8,822 nucleotides of DNA from Limnohabitans sp. (GTDB lineage Bacteria > Pseudomonadota > Gammaproteobacteria > Burkholderiales > Burkholderiaceae_C): contig JALQUL010000227.1 of the NCBI GenBank assembly GCA_023260735.1, positions 1-8,822 on the forward strand. Direction: 5' to 3'. The translations under genes and the position numbers were made by a program. Of the stretch, positions 7,793-8,822 are shown in pieces; within the stretch, counting starts at the first letter, position 1; each line of letters opens with the position of its first letter. The notes under the pieces are model-generated. The model saw only the letters and a list, made by a program, of their open reading frames with translations. It did not search any database and was not told where the DNA came from.

Positions 7793-8638
7793 TTAAGGAC
7801 GTTTAGCTGTTTCTGAAAACGTTTGATTCATCCAGGCAGTAAGGTCGGTCCACATTTTAGTGATTTCTAAAGGTGGAGGTATATCTAGTGAGTTTGGTAA
7901 TTCAACTGTGACGACCGGAATTCCTCTGTGTACGCCACTGTAGTTACCTAAAGACCCAGGAAAAATGCCGACTTGATCTAGGTATAAAAAGCCTAGTTTT
8001 TTAGGTGGAGCTTTTGGGCCATCAAAATCAAGAACACCATAGGGGGCGTGAATACTCACTATTAAGGTGGGTTTAAAAGTATTGATTTGCTGGACAATAA
8101 ATTGACTTTCTGGCTCACTTAGAGACTGATTACCAGGAAACCGTCTAGGATCTTTGCGAGTACGAATCTCCCAGTGTTTTTTCGCCTCATCGTTCCAGTT
8201 AGGAGTTGGGAAGTTGCGGTTTAAATCAACGCCGTTGGCATTGGTTCGGCGCGATGGCTTACTCATCAATGAATCTGGGTTGACGATAGGAATAAAACGC
8301 CAGTAGGTATTGAGATTATTCTTTTGTGCATAATTGAGCCAATGAAAAGCCAATGAAGCAGACGATTGCTCATCGCCATGAATGGCTCCAATAACTAATA
8401 CCCTAGAGCTAGAATTGACTGGCCCCGTATCTTGGAAATAAATAGTGCGCCCACGAACAGTTCTACCATTGCTAGGTTGAACATTAGCACTTTGACATAT
8501 TGCAACTGGAAAGCTTTTTACTCTGGCGCCCCAATCAGGGCATGGATCTTTGACTTTGGCTTGAGTCACCAAAGGCAATAAAAGTAAGGAACTTAGGCAA
8601 AAATAGTGGAGGGACTTAAAGGTTTTTTGAATCGACAT
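7793..8638 (-). CDS. Secreted MpaA-like M14 zinc peptidase (murein peptide amidase type)
   Basis: This 281-residue protein begins with a classic Sec signal peptide: basic MSIQKTFK, a hydrophobic core at about 11-25 and probable cleavage after Thr-Gln-Ala27. The mature part carries the M14 metallopeptidase signature: zinc ligands His87 and Glu90 in GAIHGDE, His197 in VSIHAPYG, the substrate-binding Asn-Arg in NANGVDLNRNFP (133-144, Arg141) and the likely catalytic Glu246 in VTVELPNS. The motifs NANGVDLNRNFP, SLSEPESQ and GSLGNY match the pattern I recall for E. coli MpaA, which cleaves the gamma-D-Glu-diaminopimelate bond of murein tripeptide. E. coli MpaA is cytoplasmic, whereas this protein should reach the periplasm. 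Cys33 and Cys48 near the mature N-terminus could form a disulfide. No lipobox is seen. Only a weak GAG precedes the ATG. The gene is convergent with glnE and divergent from the partial gene at the right edge. Substrate assignment is inference; a general carboxypeptidase role is possible. Confidence 0.85.
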   Translation of the reverse strand: MSIQKTFKSLHYFCLSSLLLLPLVTQAKVKDPCPDWGARVKSFPVAICQSANVQPSNGRTVRGRTIYFQDTGPVNSSSRVLVIGAIHGDEQSSASLAFHWLNYAQKNNLNTYWRFIPIVNPDSLMSKPSRRTNANGVDLNRNFPTPNWNDEAKKHWEIRTRKDPRRFPGNQSLSEPESQFIVQQINTFKPTLIVSIHAPYGVLDFDGPKAPPKKLGFLYLDQVGIFPGSLGNYSGVHRGIPVVTVELPNSLDIPPPLEITKMWTDLTAWMNQTFSETAKRP

Positions 8639-8645
8639 ATCTCAG

Positions 8646-8674
8646 ATTTTACCCATTCTAGGTCACTTTTTTAA
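8646..8674 (-). promoter_or_regulatory. Candidate promoter for the M14 peptidase gene
   Basis: On the minus strand, TTAAAA (8674-8669, 4 of 6) is followed after 17 bp by TAAAAT (8651-8646, 5 of 6). The start site would be about 8639, almost at the ATG at 8638, implying a leaderless or very short-leader transcript. An alternative -10, TAGAAT at 8660-8655, would give a leader of about 10 nt but has a poorer -35. The -35 overlaps the AT-rich dyad at 8668-8684. Confidence 0.3.
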
Positions 8675-8684
8675 TCATTAAAAA
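8668..8684. repeat. AT-rich perfect dyad, TTTTTAAT-C-ATTAAAAA
   Basis: Eight-base arms flank a single central C in the divergent intergenic region. It overlaps the putative -35 of the M14 gene. In AT-rich DNA such a dyad may be accidental, but it may also serve as a regulator site or as an UP-type element for the opposing gene. Confidence 0.4.
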
Positions 8685-8701
8685 GCATAAATATTCTAAG
8701 G

Positions 8702-8730
8702 TCAAACGTTTGATTAAAACATTTGTTTGA
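8702..8730. promoter_or_regulatory. Palindrome TCAAACGTTTGA plus a further GTTTGA half-site
   Basis: TCAAACGTTTGA (8702-8713) is a perfect 12-bp palindrome. A further copy of its half, GTTTGA, lies at 8725-8730, 17 bp after the first GTTTGA start, so the two copies are somewhat under two helical turns apart. Short palindromes of this form are typical of dimeric TetR-type or similar repressors. No regulator gene is visible in the window to pair with it. Confidence 0.4.
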
Positions 8731-8731
8731 A

Positions 8732-8753
8732 AATTGTGATTTAATTCACAATT
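8732..8753. promoter_or_regulatory. CRP/FNR-family-type operator, AATTGTGA-N6-TCACAATT
   Basis: Two perfectly complementary 8-base arms (8732-8739 and 8746-8753) are separated by TTTAAT. The inner part is TGTGA-N6-TCACA, identical to the consensus half-sites and spacing of E. coli CRP. The site ends directly before the ATG at 8754. The central TTTAAT is itself 5 of 6 to a -10 box, so binding there would more likely repress than activate the plus-strand gene. It lies about 95 bp upstream of the M14 start, where activation of that gene would also be geometrically possible. Whether this organism has a matching regulator is unknown. Confidence 0.5.
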
Positions 8754-8822
8754 ATGAGAAACATCGACCCTAATTTGATTCACCCGTCACTCAAGCCAGA
8801 ATTGGCTGCTAGTGCGGCTCAG
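8754..8822 (+). CDS. Start of an unidentified gene (first 23 codons, cut by window edge)
   Basis: An open frame starts at ATG 8754 and runs to the window end. The 23 residues begin MRNIDPNLIHPSLKPEL and end in an Ala-rich AASAAQ. The stretch has no membrane segment or signal peptide and is too short to assign to a family; I do not recognise it. The Asp-Pro, His-Pro and Lys-Pro turns and the absence of stops look like real coding sequence. There is no Shine-Dalgarno before the ATG because the CRP-type palindrome occupies that space. The mRNA may therefore be leaderless, or the true start may lie further right. Confidence 0.5.
   Translation, partial: MRNIDPNLIHPSLKPELAASAAQ

Noticed and set aside
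8702..8713. TCAAACGTTTGA as a PsrA-type fatty-acid regulator site
   Set aside because: The PsrA consensus as I recall it needs a 2-4 bp spacer between CAAAC and GTTTG; here the spacer is zero, so the name is not justified.
1..8822. CRISPR arrays, insertion sequences, tRNA or rRNA genes, prophage or defence genes
   Set aside because: No regularly spaced repeats, transposase-like frames, terminal inverted repeats or tRNA-like cloverleaf sequences were seen; nearly all the DNA is filled by recognisable housekeeping genes.

Overview
The window looks like ordinary chromosomal DNA of a low-GC betaproteobacterium, most likely of the order Burkholderiales. The case rests on three things: the divergent pair yhdP / glnE with a nitrilase-family gene downstream of yhdP, which is an arrangement I recall from Burkholderiales; the character of the GlnE and YhdP proteins; and A/T-rich codon third positions, which would fit a Polynucleobacter-like genome better than a high-GC Burkholderia. 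The genus is inference; no rRNA or other direct marker is present.

Layout, left to right. (1) 1-414, minus strand: the N-terminal 138 codons of a nitrilase-superfamily amidohydrolase, cut by the window edge. (2) 415-554: a 140-bp gap with a candidate minus-strand promoter. (3) 555-4883, minus: a very large AsmA/YhdP-family envelope protein of 1442 residues. (4) 4884-4902: a gap of only 19 bp between divergent start codons. (5) 4903-7704, plus: glnE, the two-domain regulator of glutamine synthetase, 933 residues. (6) 7705-7792: a convergent gap holding a hairpin whose loop contains a tandem octamer. (7) 7793-8638, minus: an MpaA-like M14 zinc peptidase with a signal peptide. (8) 8639-8753: a divergent intergenic region with three separate dyad-symmetric sites, one matching the CRP consensus half-sites exactly. 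(9) 8754-8822, plus: the first 23 codons of an unidentified gene.

The genes do not form one pathway. glnE belongs to nitrogen control: it adenylylates and deadenylylates glutamine synthetase. yhdP belongs to the cell envelope (inner-to-outer membrane phospholipid transport in E. coli). The MpaA-like protein probably trims cell-wall peptides, here apparently in the periplasm. The nitrilase-family protein could be a deaminated-glutathione-type or general amide hydrolase; its substrate cannot be read from the visible half.

I see no mobile element, CRISPR array, tRNA or rRNA, and no good evidence of a previously undescribed system. The most interesting parts are regulatory: the dyad cluster at 8668-8753, where a near-ideal CRP-type palindrome abuts the apparent start codon, and the extremely tight divergent yhdP/glnE junction.
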